NCBI RefSeq assembly: GCF_019925205.1
Contig: NC_083568.1
Span: 14,630,393-14,694,392 of the forward strand
DNA: 64,000 bases
Reading direction: 5' to 3'
DNA from: Metopolophium dirhodum
Lineage: Eukaryota; Arthropoda; Insecta; Hemiptera; Aphididae
Shown: positions 50,001-62,379 of the stretch, in pieces
Layout: the number at the start of each line of letters is the position of its first letter
Numbering within the stretch: position 1 is the stretch's first letter
Notes under the pieces: model-generated
The model's database searches: none
What the model was told of the DNA's origin: nothing
The model's input: only the letters and a program-made list of their open reading frames with translations
Position numbers and translations under genes: made by a program

Positions 50001-50745
50001 AAATATTGTATGTAATTTTAATAAAGAGATTTGTTTATAAACTTACAGTCACAGATTTGATGTAACCATCACTAGGTGAAAATGAATTAAAGAGAATCAT
50101 CAAATCAGCTGCCTGAATTCTGTCCCAATCCATATTACACAAGGCTAACCTAGATGTGGCTTCCTCTACATTATCAGCATCTTTGTCCAATTCTCCCCAA
50201 CAATGTTCTAGGTTTTCTGGATATTATGAATAATATTAATACAGAATATTTATTAAATATAATACAATACTATAAACTTTTACAGATAATATATATATTT
50301 TACCTTCATTTTCTTCATCAGAAGATGTGTCGTCATCTGATGAGCTGTCAGACATCAATTCACCATCGCCTCTAGCATAATCTACTGTTTTATCTTTTAA
50401 ACGGCGATCTCTGATAGTTTTACAGATTATGTTACTCTCTACATCATCATCCTCTTCAACTAATGTCTGCTCTTCTGACTCTGATTCTTGTGTAACATCA
50501 CTAGAATTTTGTTCGGAATCTGTGGTGTCATCTTTTTCATCATCGGACATATGATAAAACTTTTTAAAGTCATCAGTAGTAGAACCACGTAGGGGTTTTC
50601 CTCTTTTATCAATAGTATATTTAACTTTAAATCGTTTGTCATTGAATATCGATTGAAACCGTTTATCAATCTTAACTTTGCGATCAGCTTTAGGCACACG
50701 CCTAAACTTTGGATCATCGCCAATTTTAGAGAATCGTTTATCCAT
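47029..50745 (-). CDS. ESF1: ESF1 homologue, nucleolar pre-rRNA processing protein
   Basis: Seven coding exons: 50745-50304, 50207-50047, 49992-49879, 49812-49609, 49018-48314, 48248-48099 and 47130-47029, about 625 aa. ESF1 is needed for early 18S rRNA maturation in the small-subunit processome. The N-terminus has repeated RF.../KVKIDKRFQSIFNDKRF and VDKRG-like KYTIDKRGKPL, then an acidic Ser/Asp/Glu stretch. The core follows: ELDKDADNVEEATSRLALCN, MDWDRIQAADLMILFNSF, LKYYYAIIVCDSPGTAGKIY and DLRFVPEDTEFD. The last part is Lys/Glu-rich, ending with the NUC153-type DRFSALYTSHLFNIDP and SNLVKSIKSKTK. It is shorter than human ESF1 (851 aa), mainly in the acidic region. Exon 6 uses donor AAA|GTTAGA, which is weak but the only in-frame choice. 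A 5' UTR intron (50760-50875) is likely. Confidence 0.94.
47292..47371. repeat. 80-bp inverted-repeat element in an ESF1 intron
   Basis: ATCCCAGACAGCA at 47292-47304 and its exact complement TGCTGTCTGGGAT at 47359-47371 enclose an AT-rich centre that is itself partly palindromic. It lies in the intron between exons 6 and 7. Confidence 0.75.
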
Positions 50746-50900
50746 GATGAATATAGTATCTAAAATCAATAAAATAATGAGAAACAATGTTCTTGAAAAC
50801 AAATATTGTTTATCTAAGTAATTTAATAACAACATAATGAATGGAATTGTGTGGTTGAATACTTGAATCACTTACCTATATGGCTTTATATTATTATATT
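50746..50900 (-). other. 5' UTR intron of ESF1 (predicted)
   Basis: A consensus donor ATAG|GTAAGTGATT at 50876/50875 and an acceptor TGATTTTAG at 50760 remove a 116-nt intron, placing a non-coding first exon at or above 50876. This rests on splice signals only. Confidence 0.5.
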
Positions 50901-53039
50901 AATTCAAATACAATTTCTGTATGAATTTTTGATTTTAAAACATAAACAATACAAATAAATAATATAATATAATTTTAATTATTCTACATTAATATTTTAA
51001 TTGTTATCTTTTTTTTTATATTATCAGACATCCAGACAAGCACGTGTTTTTTATCAATAATTATCATTTATCAGTTATTCTGTGGTATCATCTGTCACAA
51101 ATTCACAATACATAAATATTAAATTGTTGTGCTTACGTTATTTTATTGGTTATGTCTTATGTAGATTGAATTTTAAAATATCTACAGGTAAAAAGGAGCA
51201 TTGTTCTAAAATGCAAACCAGTAGACAGGTAAATTGCAGGTCTGCGGGTCTGCTTTTTAGTACGTCCCAACAATTAGATTATAATAATATGGCAATATGC
51301 TCTATCTTGGTTTCTCTAACAAATATTCAAAACTTTTGTATGCGGACTGCCCGAGATCCAGATGATGGTTGTTTTTTAGTAAATAGTTGAAGACAACTTA
51401 ATAAATTGATTATTGATACCTAGTGTATTTCTATTTCAATTTAAGCAAAAATTATAAATGTGTACGAAGTCGTGGGTGTGTGATGAGAAAATGATCTGGT
51501 CTCAACAGCTACAGTACATCTGAATACGCTGTACTCCTAGCTCCTTTATAAGTGGTGTTCCCAGTCTATTGTTTTGGACCGGAGTTCATGTCCAAAGGAA
51601 TTTGTCCATGCGACTGTTGATGTGGAAAGTTGTTATTTTCATCAAATTGTAGATAGCTGGGTTCTGCGATAGTGAATATTAATTACTAATTAGTGAATAC
51701 CTACTAGTTAATATTGTTTAGCTTATAGGAACTATGGCTTTAAGAAGCCTGCATATAGCTGGTTAAACAGATTTTTTGGATTCGTGGAATTGTGACCATC
51801 CAATGTTGTTTTGGGCCTTTGGCAATAGTCAAGATTTTTATAATACTGCCATATTATAGTTACAATAATCCGTAGCTACATAACATCTAATGTTGTTATA
51901 CAATAGCCACGAGATACATAACATTGGTATATCTTTTAGGATTTCTTATCCCACGACATCTGTATATAATATTGTTTACTGGCTTTAAAATGTATACATT
52001 TGTAACAATTCAGAGGTTATGTACTTGTTCATGTTACACACAGCAAATTTGCTTAGATAAACATAACACAGGGACTGGAGCACTTGCCTTAGGAGTATAT
52101 TTTATACACAGTGGCAAATACATTTTACCACGAGATAGAGGCAGCAACTCTACATTTAAAAATCTTATTTTTTAGTTGATTCACAATTCAGTATAAGTGA
52201 GAGAATCTACTATAAATCATAATAAATTGATTTGTATCATATTTACTCGTTCTATGTCTAGTCTGTTGACTGCTGTATAATATGTGATCACTGATCTTCA
52301 AACACTACCCTCACAAAGAAGCTTAGTCAAGAGATAGTGTACTGTACAATTGTATAACTATTTTAGACTGAATAAATGATTGCACGTTATTATATACTTA
52401 AATATGATGTTTTGCTATATCGTATTAGAATATCAGATTATTTTGAACCAATGTGAAAAGTTTCTCAGATCTGTAAGATACAACTTAGAAATCTTTATTT
52501 AAATCTGTGCCACAATCAAGTCTGGCGGATCCCAAAACCGGTTAGTGTAATAGAAATTAACCAACTGTTTACTCCTAACTAGTAATCAGGAATATTAAAT
52601 ATGAATGTCAAGAGCTTTTGTTTTAAATAATGAGGTAGATTTTTGCATTTTATTCATGGCTTAAAATATATACTAGGTTATTGCAATAGTACTATATAAT
52701 TTTATTACGTTAAGAAATTAAAATGGCAGTGTAAGGGGACGACCTTTACTTAATCCATGGACTATACTCTTATACTGTCATTTTATTTTGTTTGAAAACA
52801 ATATAGGCCTATGTACAAAAACCTTGTATATTTAAGCCATTATTTCAATAAATATAATATTGTTTTGAACTTATGAAGCTATAATAATATTGAACAAATT
52901 TGAAGTATAAAATAAAATTGTAATTATTATTATAGTAAATAACACAACATTGTATTTTAATTTGAAATCATCATACAGGAGGGTTTGTTATTTACATAGG
53001 ATGTTTTAATATTTTTTTCTTAATTACATGGTTCGTACA
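50901..53039. other. Intergenic, no gene recognised
   Basis: About 2.1 kb. The part from 51440 to 52320 is less AT-rich than typical and could be an old gene or transposon relic, but no frame carries a recognisable domain. The plus frames at 51082-51390 and 51924-52175 are not supported. Confidence 0.45.
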
Positions 53040-53234
53040 TTATTTTTTGCCAGATTTCTTAATTCCGCCACCGACCATTGGTCCCTTTTGTGCAGCTTTT
53101 GTTTTAAGATCATTCAATGCTTTTTGTTGTTCTTTCAATTTTTGTTTCATTTTTAAGTCATCTTCATCTACTTCTTTAGATTCTTTCTTAGGGTTTTTTA
53201 AAGGCTTCTTTTTTCCTCCTTCACGTCCTGACAT
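53040..53234 (-). CDS. TMA7: Translation machinery-associated protein 7 (TMA7/CCDC72)
   Basis: A 64-residue protein in a single coding exon, the same length as human TMA7. It starts MSGREGGKKKPLK and ends GGGIKKSGKK, the two conserved ends of the family, with a Lys/Glu/Gln-rich helical middle. TMA7 associates with ribosomes in yeast; its exact role is poorly known. A strong splice acceptor (ATCAG|CAATATG at 53239/53238) just upstream of the start and a donor CC|GTAAGTAT at 53502/53501 predict a non-coding first exon at or above 53502 and a 263-nt intron. The start is fixed by the conserved MSGREGGKK. Confidence 0.95.
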   Translation of the reverse strand: MSGREGGKKKPLKNPKKESKEVDEDDLKMKQKLKEQQKALNDLKTKAAQKGPMVGGGIKKSGKK

Positions 53235-53501
53235 ATTGCTGATAAAACATAAAAATATAAAATCAGATTAAAATACTTATGATCTAAAAACGACCACAAA
53301 AAAACCAATTTGATATTCAAAATCAAAACGATATTCAGCTACGATGAATCGTTACTAAAAAATACAAGTTATGACAATATGTTTCAAACAATGGAACACA
53401 ATATTAAATACTTTGAAAAGAAAATGTTCCTGTGACAATACATTTTTAAGTAGGTAGGTAGTAAATTACGTACAAAATTATGAATTTATATCAATACTTA
53501 C

Positions 53502-53630
53502 GGATAGTTAACAAGAGTTGGTTACTGAACTAAATATGGTTGATTGTAAGAACACAATAGTAATTAAATAATAAATAATAAAATATTGCGTACTGTGCTA
53601 GTTTCTAGTTTCAAGTTTGAAGTAATTTCA
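53502..53630 (-). other. Predicted non-coding first exon of TMA7
   Basis: Defined on one side by the donor at 53501; the transcription start is unknown, so the outer limit is a guess. Confidence 0.35.
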
Positions 53631-53868
53631 ACCATGGGGCATAGAGGAAGAAGAATTTCAACCCAATGCAGGCTGTCTGCAATACCGCAATCGGTAACCA
53701 GATAGTAGAAAATCGGTTACCAGCAGTTTATTAATTAGGACCACGGTCACAATTCAAGGAGACTAGACATTAGGAAAAATTAGGTTAGGAAAAATGACCC
53801 ATGTGAAACCGATTTGGAATCATAATAATATATTATTATACATGATATTATATAGATGAATAATCACT

Positions 53869-54790
53869 TTTAGATTCAGATTGGAGCGATGAATCATGAA
53901 TTTTCAATGTATTTATTTTACAATTATGTGCGTTTTTTATGTTTTTATTTGTGTCTGTCATCACCTTTTAGGACAATAAAAATGCTTTAATTTTCTTCAA
54001 CAGCTTCTTTTCTGGTAGGAGACCAGGAGAGTGAATCTAGTTGCGGTACATCTGGAGCATTGTATTAATTTTTCACGCTTTGATACTTAATAATAAGATA
54101 CAAGAAAATAAGAAAATCGCTACATGAAAATTGAAAAATCGAGTAAATATCCAATGTTGTGAAAATTTGACACACGCTCATAAAAATTAAATTTGACTTT
54201 CCAGTAGACATTTTTTCTTTGATAAAGGTATAAAAACAAACTTATGAGGAATATTTTATTAAATTGTCAAATCTTAGATTTAAAAAGAAATATTTTGATA
54301 CATTTCTTACACAAAATAATTTGCTAATTTTCGTAATTTTTACGTGGTTTGTCAAAATTTAAACTTGAAATGCTTATAAAAAAAAATTGTGATCATGTAT
54401 TTTAATATTTTGCAACTACCTTTGTAACAATGTATTAATAGCCTTGTATTAAATTGTCATGCTATTTGAACCAATTACCAATGAAAAAAATTTTTTTGAC
54501 ATTTATAGAAAAAAAAAATTTAAAAAATTGGAAACAGAAAATCTTAATACACAGCTCAAGATATAAAGAAATATATTTTAAAAATGTTATGGTGTATATA
54601 AAATGATAATATAAACAATAAACACTCAATCAAAATTTCTTGTATCTATACGGTCATTTGTTTTGGAGTTAAACCAAAAACCAAAAACGATTATTTTGCG
54701 TAAAAATTCAAGTTTTTCCTTAATTTTTCTTTTGTTATTCCCGGCTCTTTAGAAAATTACTGAGAAATTTTTACTTTTTGAAACTACATC
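53869..54790. repeat. Copy E of the unclassified repeat, with an inverted end
   Basis: It opens with TTTAGATTCAGATTGGAGCGA, the reverse complement of the usual tail, then from about 54100 runs in the usual direction (AAGAAAATCGCTACATGAAA, TGCTTATAAAAAAAA, AAACCAAAAACCAAAAACGA). Both orientations in one block point to an internally rearranged or nested copy. Confidence 0.65.
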
Positions 54791-55213
54791 AAGTTTATAA
54801 TTGAGTTCCAAAAGTGAAAATTCATGTTTAGAAACCGAAATTTTCATCTCCTTTACAGCCAAAACTCAAAAGTATGTACTTAATTTATTTTGGACATAAA
54901 AACGATATCTAAAGATTTAGATTTGGCCTAGGAAGATTGTAATAACTAATAACATATCGTTATAGCCACAAATCACTACGCTTTTTAAAAATATCGATAA
55001 GTATGATAAGTATGATATATAATATTTTTAGCACTTTAGACGGTCACGATCAGCCAACATATAATTTGGTTTGAAACCAAAAACGTAGATCGATCTTAGC
55101 AGGTCTCACAATTTTAAGCCAGAGGCACCTATTGAGTATTTTTAATAGGGTTCCAAATTACATGCAGGCCAATTTTTCTTCATCATAGTAAATACATGTA
55201 TTTAATGTATGTA

Positions 55214-55388
55214 TATGGTGCCATAGGCGCAACTAGGGTTAAAATTCTGGGGGGGGGGGCTAACAAAACTATTTATTTAAAATAACCTATAGGGGGCTTA
55301 TATCTAAATCAATAAGAGATATTTTTTGGGGGCTAAATCCTAGTCAGGGGGCTTAGCCCCCCCCCCTAGTTGCGCCAATTTATGGTGC
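55214..55388. mobile_element. 159-bp hAT-like MITE with perfect 8-bp TSD
   Basis: TATGGTGC flanks at 55214-55221 and 55381-55388. The inverted ends share GGCGCAACTAGGG; inside are G-runs at the left and C-runs at the right with GGGGGCTTA/TTAGCCCCC. No coding capacity. Confidence 0.85.
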
Positions 55389-55424
55389 ATGTATGTAGTT
55401 GAAGTGTTAGGCGTATATGTTAGA

Positions 55425-55442
55425 TTAGGTTAGGTTAGGTTA
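55425..55442 (+). repeat. Short interstitial telomere-like run (TTAGG)3
   Basis: Three perfect TTAGG units plus TTA. TTAGG is the standard insect telomere repeat; this short run is interstitial and could be chance or a repair scar. Confidence 0.6.
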
Positions 55443-55699
55443 TGTTTTTATGAACTAAAGACTTTTGAAGTTGGTAATAGCTTTTATCATATGCATACCA
55501 ATAATATATTACCTTTAGGGCTCCATACATATTTAGTATATTACATACAATATATTATATTGCGCATTATGGTTTTTATAATATATTTTAACTTGTATGC
55601 ATCGGATGTCAGAGTGTTATGGAGCATTTATAATTTTAATGGCAGGCTAACTAATAAGAAACATATACCCCACCCAAAAGGCGCCCCTGCAGTGTGTCT

Positions 55700-56046
55700 C
55701 GTCGAACCACAGGGACGGATCCAGAGGGGCTAAGGCCCCCCCTCCCGACATATTATTTATCCTATTTTTTATAGGGAAATTTAATAAAAATTGACCTAAT
55801 AATTAACCGCTTAGCAAAAACCGACAATATAAAAAGACGTTTGGATTTTGTTATTTAATATACATATAATCATTAATTGATTTATTACATTAAGATTATA
55901 CTAAATACTAATGTTGGGAAAACAATTTAAATTTAGAATAAAGTGTATATTCAATATTATAATTTGTAATTGTATTTGTGTTATATAAAAATTGTTGCCC
56001 CCCCCCCCCCCCAGATCTTTGCTCTGAATCCGTGAATGCGCCGAAG
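55700..56046. mobile_element. ~331-bp hAT-like element with imperfect TSD
   Basis: The left end CACAGGGACGGATCCAGAG and the inverted right end CATTCACGGATTCAGAG share ACGGATYCAGAG. Flanking 8-mers CGTCGAAC (55700-55707) and CGCCGAAG (56039-56046) agree at 6 of 8. A 14-C run lies near the right end. Older than the other insertions, if real. Confidence 0.5.
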
Positions 56047-56955
56047 TGGTCGTGCTGAAGAGCTATATAATATTATAATAATAATAAATCTGTAGTATCT
56101 ATTTTTTTTTACATCACATTGTTACCCGGCGTACTGGATATGCAATATTAGTGCACACGGATATATAAAAAGTAGGTACCCTTGCCTATGTCTAAAGTAT
56201 AAAACTACAAAATAATAGATGATAGGTACAATAATACTTATTTAGGTGGTAACTTGGTCAAATATTATTTGTACTCTATTTCCTCAGTAGGTATAACAAT
56301 TAATTATTATGGAAAATTTAAAAAGAAATATTTTTTCCGGTAATTGAATAATATTTCTATCTGGATCCTATAAATGAATATTTTTCTAATGTGCACTACA
56401 TACTAAAATAAGTTAGTTCATAAAAAATAAAATGATCACAGATGATTATTATTAAATTACAGTTTATTATAGTATACATTCAATTAGGTACCCAAAATAT
56501 CCAGTTTAAAGACATCATGTACAAACACACGCGTACACATGCACACACATCACGCACTTACACACGCACACGCGCGCTCATATAAATAATCACTTTTATA
56601 ATTAACGGATAAAATAAAAATAATGAGTATAAAAAAATTAAATATAAAAATGTAGTAACATATTATATAATATAGATTTTAACTTAAAATAAAATTGAAA
56701 TATTGACGAATAATACTTATTAAATAATTACGATGGTTATATTATAGGATTAGAATTTTACTTGTTATCAAAATAATATATAGTGCGTAGTACGTTTTGA
56801 AAAAGAAAATAATATAAATAATACATAAATCAAACGTATACATAGAACACAATTAGTCCTCAGCCCTAAAACAAAATTAGATTTCGTGGAATCGAGTTTT
56901 TAAGATATTCTGTGCAGTAGTAAATGTTATAGGTAGGTACGTGATTATCAATCGA
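56047..56955. other. 3' flank/3' UTR region of the GRIP gene
   Basis: AT-rich, with a CA/CG-rich simple tract at 56521-56578. It presumably includes the GRIP 3' UTR. No other gene seen. Confidence 0.5.
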
Positions 56956-59900
56956 TTAAGGAAATTGAATTCTCGGCATGTTATTCCGTCTTTCTACGGT
57001 CAGTGTGATTTTGTCTCCAGCAGACGCCACCAATGGTACGGTCAGGCAGCAGTCGGAGTCGTCTGTCCTGGTGTTGTTCACCTGCAGAAAATCACAGTTC
57101 GATTAATGTCCATATGCAATACATCGTATATTATTATATATTCCCGAAAATGTCGATGGATCATATTATAATATGAATAACAACGCTTATAGTTTAATAA
57201 TGAATATATTGTATACAGATTACAGAGTGCGATTGACCAAGCGAGCTGACCCCCTTTATTTCATCAATAATAGTGTTGTTTAAAATATGATTTTGATAAT
57301 TTTTTAATATATTTAAGGACCATGTTTTCAAATTCTTTGAGATTATTTTAACTACTTGGAGTGTTCCATTGAATATACCAACTTCTGTTTTTCAAACAAG
57401 AGCTCTCTTTTCTATAGTAATAAATTATTTAGCGGATATTTTTTCTGAAAATGTTGACGTACCTATACAAATTAAAATTCAAATGAGTAATTTTTGAATT
57501 ATTTATCTTTGTGTTCTAAGGATAATATAAGCTCCATGAAATAAGGGATGATTGTCATATGGTGATTTGAAAATTTTAGTGATTAATATGATTCTATCAA
57601 TATTAATAGTTTATAAAAATGGTCCAAGTATAATTATAAATACAAGGTATATCCATACAATATTACATACATTTTATGTTATGATTTAGTGATTCCCATA
57701 TGTATCAGTATCACCATTCATTAACATGTTTGATAACACATTATTAAAATATAAAAATATTGATATATTAATATTTACCGAATAGGTTACCTACTGTTAA
57801 ATAATAAGTAGGTAATACTTTTTACTCCAATATTGTGAATAGTGCTTTAAACATGATTAGAATAACAAAAAAATATGTTTTCTTGCCAAAATTGTATTAC
57901 TCAAAAAACTCCGTATTCATGTATTTTTAGTATATTAAAGTGCATGATTTTGCACATTTTTCTAATCTTTATACCATAACATGAGTGCACACTGCAGGTG
58001 CTATCACGTATATATATTAATATACAATATAGTATTATATATTATATTATAATATAAAATAAACAACTACTTGAATTATACGGTCGTATCGTTTCAGCAT
58101 GCCACTCAAATCGGCCGGTCCACCTTTTCTGATATTGTTGACGAACACTCCTCGCTCATACAGACCGTCCGATATACTGAAACCGAAATCTTCGTACACC
58201 GTGTCCTTGAATAGAGTAACCTAAATAAAATAAAAGGTAGATTAGGAATTATAACAATATTTTTATATGTCTGATGAAGTGTATTTGTATAAACAGGGGC
58301 TAAACAATTTTCTAGTGCATCATTTAGAATTTTTATGGCTTTTAAGTATTTTTTAAGGGCATTTTTTAAAGTTTTAAAGGATATTACATTCTCAGCTCTA
58401 GCTATGACCCATATATTATGCAATATTTAAGTCCAGCTACGAATGGCTTTTTGCGATTTCGATAACATTTTAAAAAGAGCAAATTAAAAAACCAAACACG
58501 AATTTAGTGGTATAGTCATGTAGAAATGTAGAATGTTGAACAGTAGAAGTCTCTTTAAGTTGGAAATATAGCAAGTAAACGCCGTGACAGTAAAAATTTT
58601 TTTATAAAAATACTATCTACTTTGTGAATTTATAAAAAAACCTAAATTAATACAGATCCATGCGTCTTAATTTGAAAAAAGTTCGAAATCCTAAACATTT
58701 AACATTACATTAATTTATTTTACAGATCAAAAGTGGAATTTACCTAGGTACGAAAAATAATTTACTATTATAATCGGTGGAATTTACACAGTCGCTCATA
58801 ATATGTGAAGCAGGCCGAAATCCTGGAGCTGGGGAACTTTATATCGACATCGTGGTTAGGTGTATTATTATCAAACGATAAGCATAATAATTAATAATCT
58901 ACGATGCTGCACCAGAACGGCCGCCGACGTACTTGGAACAGGTCGAAATCGAGCAGCCCGTCCCTGTCCTGGTTCTCGGCTATCTTGAATATACTGTCGA
59001 TATCGTAGTCGGCGTGCTCGCGTATGTAGTACGGACGGAGAGTGCCGCCGAAATAGTCGCTGTCGAACTCCGGCACCTTCCTCTGAGCACTCTTGGACCG
59101 GTGCCGGAACACGATCCGGTCGGGCGTCGGCTCGTGCAAGTTGGGCGCTGACCGGGTACAGGTGTCCGACTCGATGGCCGAGTCTTCCGCGGCCGCGGCC
59201 GACCCGGACAGCATACCCGCGCTGGTGTACAACGACCGTTGTTGCGGTCGCGAAACGGTGATCACCACCCGGTCGTCGGTGTTCTGCAGTTGCGCTATGG
59301 CCGTGGACAGCGGCGCCTCGGACAGGTCTGCGCCGTTGATCGCCAGCAGACGGTCGCCCACGTGTATGGCGCCCGTCCGGTCGGCCAGTCCGCCTGCAGC
59401 ACAATACAGCACGTCACAGTAATATAGTAATATTACGACCGATGATTAATGCGCGCGTGTACTTTAACGATATTTAACGCATTTAAAATTATAACTATAA
59501 AAATATAATTTAGTTTTATAGCAACTTAACATGTTATAATTAATATTTTTAAAAATGTCAGTGTTTTTCTGAAATAATAAGTGTGTTACTTTAAATGGAT
59601 CACCCCGTATATAGTATCAGTGGTGGATTTAAGGGGGGACAGAGGTGCCCGCCCCCACCATTGGCCTAACATCTAGCTTAATAAATTGGGCTGTTTTTAA
59701 ATATTTGTGTCGTAAAACTTAGAAAAGGACAATGTCCCCCCCCCCAAAAAAAAAATATATATAGATTCGCCACTATATAGTGTAGTATAATAAATGTAAA
59801 AATATCAAGGGCCTAAAGAAAAATGTCCATCATTAAACAAATCATTTGCCTCGTAGTTTTATACTTTTATGAATATGATGCGTTATACCAAACTATCTTC

Positions 59901-62379
59901 CAATACAAAAATAATAGTTCATCAGATCCAGCCAACGCTATAATACTATAAATAGAGATGATTTTTTATACAAAGTCCTTGTTAATAGTATAATACTTTA
60001 TCTCCGACAAACTTTGAGGATTTTTAGGATATTTTTATGGTACTTGATTTATAATTCAGCAATAATGTTCATTTTTTTCCTACCATATTTTTTTTCTAGT
60101 ATTGTTTTTGTAGGGGTATGCATTTTCTTCGTGACCGATATTTTCTAACTGAGTATTTTTGTCGATTTTTACTGACCCATTTTGTGTTACGGGTAAATCC
60201 GCAAATGCATAAATATAAAATGTATATAATATGATAATTTGTTTGAACATTTTGATATATATAGTGATGATATACCAACATATGAACGAGTAGTTTTTAG
60301 TCATAGAAGTATAGAACTGTTAATACTTAATTATTAAGTTCTCAAAAATGGTTTTACAAAATTATAAATTATAATCTTTTTTACAGAATATATTATTATA
60401 AATGTAAAATTGCCTATTGGATCTAGTATTTATTATACTTAGGCCAATTTTATAAATTAAAATATTGATCGATTAATATTAACTATCGTATATTCCATAT
60501 CTTCCAAACCCATTATCATGGACCTATTACCATATAACCATTAGTACACAAATTTAAATAACTCAAAAACTACCAGTTTGAAGTTGTATTTTGATACAAA
60601 CAAATGTTCAAAAAAATTATCCGTGAAATAATTTTTAATAGACAAAGGGGTTGTCAATTGAGAAATAAAAGTTTGTATCTCCACAGGATATTTCTAATGC
60701 CGAACTAAAACTCTTAAGAATTTGGAAATACGGTCTTCGAGTATATTTAAAAATTCAAAAAATCATTTTTTAACAAGTACATTATTGAAGAAGAAAAAGA
60801 GAGTGGGGAGCATGCTCGGTGAAACACCCTGTATATTTGAAAATAAAATATAATATTTATCATATCATCTATAATTCTATGTTATTATTTTGTTTAATAA
60901 ACGTGAATTGTATATCTCGGATAAAATCAAAAAACGTAACCACTGTACGTACTGTAATATTTATGTGGTTGTTATTAGGTTTTATAGTTTGCGTGTATGG
61001 CGTATAAATAATAACCGTAACTTATATTAACGATTCGAGTTTTTATAGCGATTTTTATCTGCTGTATTGTACGTCAGCATTTTTCCATGCAACTATACAA
61101 CGCAATACGCTATAACTGGCTATACCTATTATTATTGGATCCAACAAAATAAAAGGTGGGCTAGTAGGTGTCGCTCTACTGTACAGTAGGTTACAAGTGG
61201 GTCCCTGTAATGGACTGTGTTAAATTTGAATTCAATGATATATTATAATTGTATAAGAAAAACGATTCTAAGCGAAGACGGTCTATGATATTACTAAGTA
61301 TATACGATGATATTATTGCGAATAAAGTAATTTATAATATATAACCTATTTACGTGGAACCTTGTTTGAAATTTTCAATCCTTAGCTATAAAAGTTGAAC
61401 ATTTTATAAATTTTTAACTACAAAATAATAATTAAATTTTAAATTTGATATATTTTGTCAAAATTTAAACTTTAAATGCTTATAAAAAAAAATTGTGCCT
61501 ATGTATTATTAATATTTTTTAACTGCTCCAGTACCAATATATCAGGAGCCTTGTATAAAATTGTATTGACATTCGTAGAAAAAAAAAACTAAAAAAATTG
61601 AAAACAGAAAATGTCCGTAAACAAATCAAAATATTTTGAAAATTGTATCGTGTATAGAAAATGCTAATATAAACAACCAGTGAACATTTCATGTATAATC
61701 TATGGTAATTTGTTAACAGAGTTACACCAAAAACCAAAATCGATTTCTAGTTCCGCTAGATTCACTTTCCCATTCAACAAGAGACTGAAGTTGAAAATCG
61801 AACCATTATTTCGACTACTTATCGTGTACACAGATGCAAAAAAAAATAAAAAATATATAAATAAAACACACATCATTGTAAAATCAATACATTCATCGCT
61901 CCACCCAGAATCTAAAATACGTACTTATGACTTATTTACCACGTATATACATAATATTTTGTATAGCCAAGCGTAAATTATGACTTTAATAAATTAAACT
62001 GCTCAACTAATTAAAACTGTATAGAATAATTTTTTAACGATACTAAATATCGTTAGCCAATCATGAACATTTAAACTTAAACTTAATATTTTATAATAGT
62101 TAAAGCATGCTCGAGATTTATTTAACTTTGATTAGCCTATTTCTGTAAATTTGCAATAAACGACAAATCAAAACTAAATATGTAATTTCTTTAAATAATA
62201 AAATCAGAACTTAATGTTTGATAATATATTTTAGTAATTTTTGATACCTGGTGATAATTCTTGTATAGAAATTGGTAATCGGGAATCTTCCGAGCCCGTG
62301 ATGGTAATTCCCAAAGGTTCTCCTTTTTTGTATAGTTCTACTGTGTACTGAACCAAATCATCTTCGTTTTCATAATCAT
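56956..62379 (-). CDS. Grip: Glutamate receptor-interacting protein (GRIP), C-terminal exons with PDZ6 and PDZ7
   Basis: The last four coding exons are 62379-62248, 59393-58933, 58220-58071 and 57081-56956 (about 289 aa); earlier exons lie beyond 64000. GRIP is a multi-PDZ scaffold that anchors membrane receptors and links them to trafficking. Exon 1 here starts PDZ6 (YTVELYKKGEPLGITITGSE, with the carboxylate loop PLGI). Exon 2 completes it (GGLADRTGAIHVGDRLLAING) and adds a linker with HRSKSAQRKVPEFDSDYFGG and ENQDRDGLLDFDLFQ. Exons 3-4 form PDZ7 (VTLFKDTVYEDFGFSISDGL, GPADLSGMLKRYDRIIQVNN, then TRTDDSDCCLTVPL), which is diagnostic of GRIP. The tail stops soon after the domain. All junction phases agree (1, 1, 0, 0). 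Exon 2 is much GC-richer than its surroundings. Confidence 0.92.
57082..58070 (-). other. GRIP last intron
   Basis: 989 bp, AT-rich, no further exon or element recognised. Donor CAA|GTAGTT and acceptor CTGCAG|GTG. Confidence 0.75.
58221..58932 (-). other. GRIP intron between linker and PDZ7 exons
   Basis: 712 bp, donor CAA|GTACGT, acceptor ATTTAG|GTT. The frame at 58106-58423 minus runs through the exon and is not a separate gene. Confidence 0.75.
59610..59783. mobile_element. 158-bp hAT-like MITE
   Basis: The left end is CAGTGGTGGATTTAAGGGG and the right end is ATTCGCCACTA, close to the inverse. Flanks TATAGTAT (59610-59617) and TATAGTGT (59776-59783) agree at 7 of 8. G-run at the left, C-run at the right. 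Confidence 0.6.
61153..61917 (+). repeat. Copy F of the unclassified repeat, internally deleted
   Basis: It has the full head (GGTGGGCTAGTAGGTGTCGC, CTCTACTGTACAGTAG) and tail (ACACATCATTGTAAAATCAA, CATCGCTCCACCCAGAATCT) but only about half the length of copy D. The hairpin bases covary: CTACTGTACAGTAG here against CTGCTGTACAGCAG in copy D, which keeps the palindrome. Confidence 0.8.

Larger units (their letters stand above)
59394..62247 (-). other. GRIP intron between the two PDZ6 exons
   Basis: 2.85 kb containing a small hAT-like insertion near 59.6-59.8 kb and repeat copy F at 61.15-61.92 kb. Other open frames here, such as 60080-60304 minus, show no domain. Confidence 0.7.

Noticed and set aside
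51440..52320. Less AT-rich stretch that might be a gene relic
   Set aside because: No frame gives a recognisable protein segment and no splice pattern holds together.
58871..59427. Arg/Gly-rich alternative frames over the GRIP exon on both strands
   Set aside because: They are shadows of a GC-rich coding exon; the true frame encodes a PDZ domain with correct splice phases.
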